Of a DNA stretch of 64,000 nucleotides, positions 63,004 to 64,000 are shown piece by piece. Under the pieces are notes generated by a model that searched no databases, was not told the origin of the DNA, and saw nothing but the letters and a program-made list of their open reading frames with translations. The DNA is from CAIQPS01 sp963843455 (GTDB lineage: Bacteria; Actinomycetota; Thermoleophilia; RBG-16-64-13): assembly GCA_963843455.1 (NCBI GenBank), contig CAWJKE010000007.1, forward strand, positions 62,001 to 126,000, given 5' to 3'. Each line of letters opens with the position of its first letter. Positions within the stretch are counted from its first letter, which is position 1. A program made the position numbers and the translations under genes.

Positions 63004-64000
63004 GTGAAGATGCTGATCTCTCTCGGTAAGCCACTCGCTCGCCGGAGGTGGCCCTTGGCCATCCTGGCGATCGTGGCGGTCGGAGCGCTCGCCGGAGGCC
63101 TGCTGTTCGTGTTCGCCGCGTCGCCGGCCATCGCCACCGGCGCCCGCCGGGACCACGGTGGTATACAACATGTTCGCCACCGACGGCTACGTCGCGCTTC
63201 CGGACGGCGGGGCCATCTACAACTACGGCTTCGTAGGCGGTCGCGCGGGCAAGCCCCTGACCTACGCCAAGAGCGTGACTCCGTCGGACTCCGGACGGTG
63301 GCAGACGGCGCGTACGGTGGCTTCACCTACAATGGCAACGGTACTTTGGCGGGCGGCGCTCCGACGCCGACCCCGGGGATCGCCGTGGGTGACGAGAAGG
63401 AGCTCGCCGGGAACGCGCAGTGGCCGGCCCCGATCGTGTACGCAACCGTGGGTGACGTGGTGCAGATCCGGTTCAAGAACCTTGGTGTTGTTGCCAACCC
63501 GAGGCGCCGAACGACCCGCACAGCATCCACCTGCACGGGCTCGACGTGAACGCGGCCAATGACGGCGTCCCCGAGACGTCCGTCGGCGCTGTGCCGGCAA
63601 ACGCCATTGACGCCCAAGGCCACAGTATCCCTGGTGCGGGCAACGTCATCGTCTACATGTTCTCGCCGAAGAACGCGGGGACGTACATGTATCACTGCCA
63701 TCAGGAAGCCGACATCCACGTGCAGATGGGCATGTACGGCGCTCTGGTGATCTACAACCAGGGTGACGCCGCCGCCGCCACCGGCCCCGGTGCGGGCAAG
63801 GGCGGCCAGCTCTTCGGCTGGACCTACGACAAGGACTACGTGCAGTTGCTCACGGAGATAGACACCCGCCAGCACGGCGACGAGGATGGCCAGCCCGGCA
63901 TCTTCAAGGGAGACTACCAGGGTGGCTGGAACCCGGTCAACTACCATCCCCAGTACTGGCAGATCAACGGTCTGTCGTTCCCCAACACCATCCACGTGGG
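63004..64000 (+). CDS. Multicopper oxidase, N-terminal part, three frameshifts (cut by window end)
   Basis: An exported copper oxidase of the laccase/CueO type, read in pieces. A signal peptide (PLAILAIVAVGALAGGLLF) starts at GTG 63004. After a one-base excess near 63145 the frame gives TTVVYNMFATDGYVALPDGG. After a shift near 63300 it gives GGFTYNGNGTLAGG and ATVGDVVQIRFKNLGV. After a missing base near 63503 it gives HSIHLHGLDVN and YMYHCHQEADIHVQMG, two of the four copper-binding motifs. The last two motifs lie beyond the window. Such enzymes oxidise metals (Cu+, Fe2+, Mn2+) or phenols using O2. About 230 bases with no gene separate it from the 15-haem cytochrome. Confidence 0.82.

Noticed and set aside
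1..64000. tRNA, rRNA and CRISPR arrays
   Set aside because: I looked for tRNA-like GTTCGAATC arms and for regularly spaced direct repeats and found none that fold or repeat convincingly.

Overview
The window is GC-rich DNA that reads like a draft or metagenome contig from a deep-branching, probably anaerobic or facultative actinobacterium. The Thermoleophilia, Coriobacteriia or Geothermincolia neighbourhood is my guess; there is no rRNA or other marker to prove it. Supporting signs are many Thr-rich lipoproteins, an SLH-domain surface protein, RsbW/STAS/SpoIIE partner-switching proteins, an aldehyde:ferredoxin oxidoreductase, Cys-rich Fe-S proteins and a 15-heme cytochrome. No tRNA, rRNA or CRISPR array was seen.

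Layout. 1-2.0 kb (minus): a GABA/acetylornithine-type aminotransferase followed by a truncated aldehyde:ferredoxin oxidoreductase. 2.1-7.3 kb (plus): branched-chain amino acid genes ilvD-ilvB-ilvN-ilvC, ending in a hairpin terminator. 7.3-9.4 kb: a LysR regulator with a LysR-type box at its start, and a divergent EamA transporter. 9.4-17.4 kb: mixed small operons (alpha/beta hydrolase, RRM protein, YyaL-type thioredoxin protein, PRC-barrel, STAS, stomatin-like protein, polyferredoxin, Cys-rich miniprotein). 17.4-22.5 kb (minus): cupredoxin lipoprotein, a GcvT-serine hydroxymethyltransferase fusion, and a beta-propeller/SLH protein. 22.7-28.0 kb (plus): a four-gene partner-switching cluster (STAS; HATPase-PAS-SpoIIE; PAS-membrane-SpoIIE; HATPase). 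28.1-29.8 kb: CocE/NonD hydrolase. 29.9-35.8 kb (minus): response regulator, histidine kinase, then a likely regulated unit of a small membrane protein, DedA, a zinc-ribbon protein and a P-type cation ATPase. 35.9-50.4 kb: metallo-hydrolase, two nitroreductases, esterase and other lipoproteins, an ABC-2 exporter, flavodoxin, FecR protein, C39-like peptidase, methylglyoxal synthase and a GH-like lipoprotein. 50.4-51.8 kb: a lower-GC stretch with a decayed IS256-type element. 51.8-59.2 kb: HD-GYP protein, MFS transporter, DUF1385 protein, and minus-strand cell-envelope genes including an M23 peptidase with a poly-Thr tail. 59.3-64 kb (plus): an electron-transfer module of dicluster ferredoxin, FAD oxidoreductase, membrane b-type cytochrome, 15-heme c cytochrome and a multicopper oxidase cut by the window end.

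An important caveat is that about 18 single-base frameshifts interrupt 13 otherwise well-conserved genes, most of them one extra base and often in a G or C run. I read these as sequence errors rather than gene decay, and I annotate each such gene as one CDS across the shift.

The most interesting parts are the electron-transfer module at the right end, the GcvT-SHMT fusion, the partner-switching cluster, the 171-bp duplication beside two secreted proteins that share an unnamed helical domain, and the direct-repeat box that probably links the two-component system to the ATPase operon.
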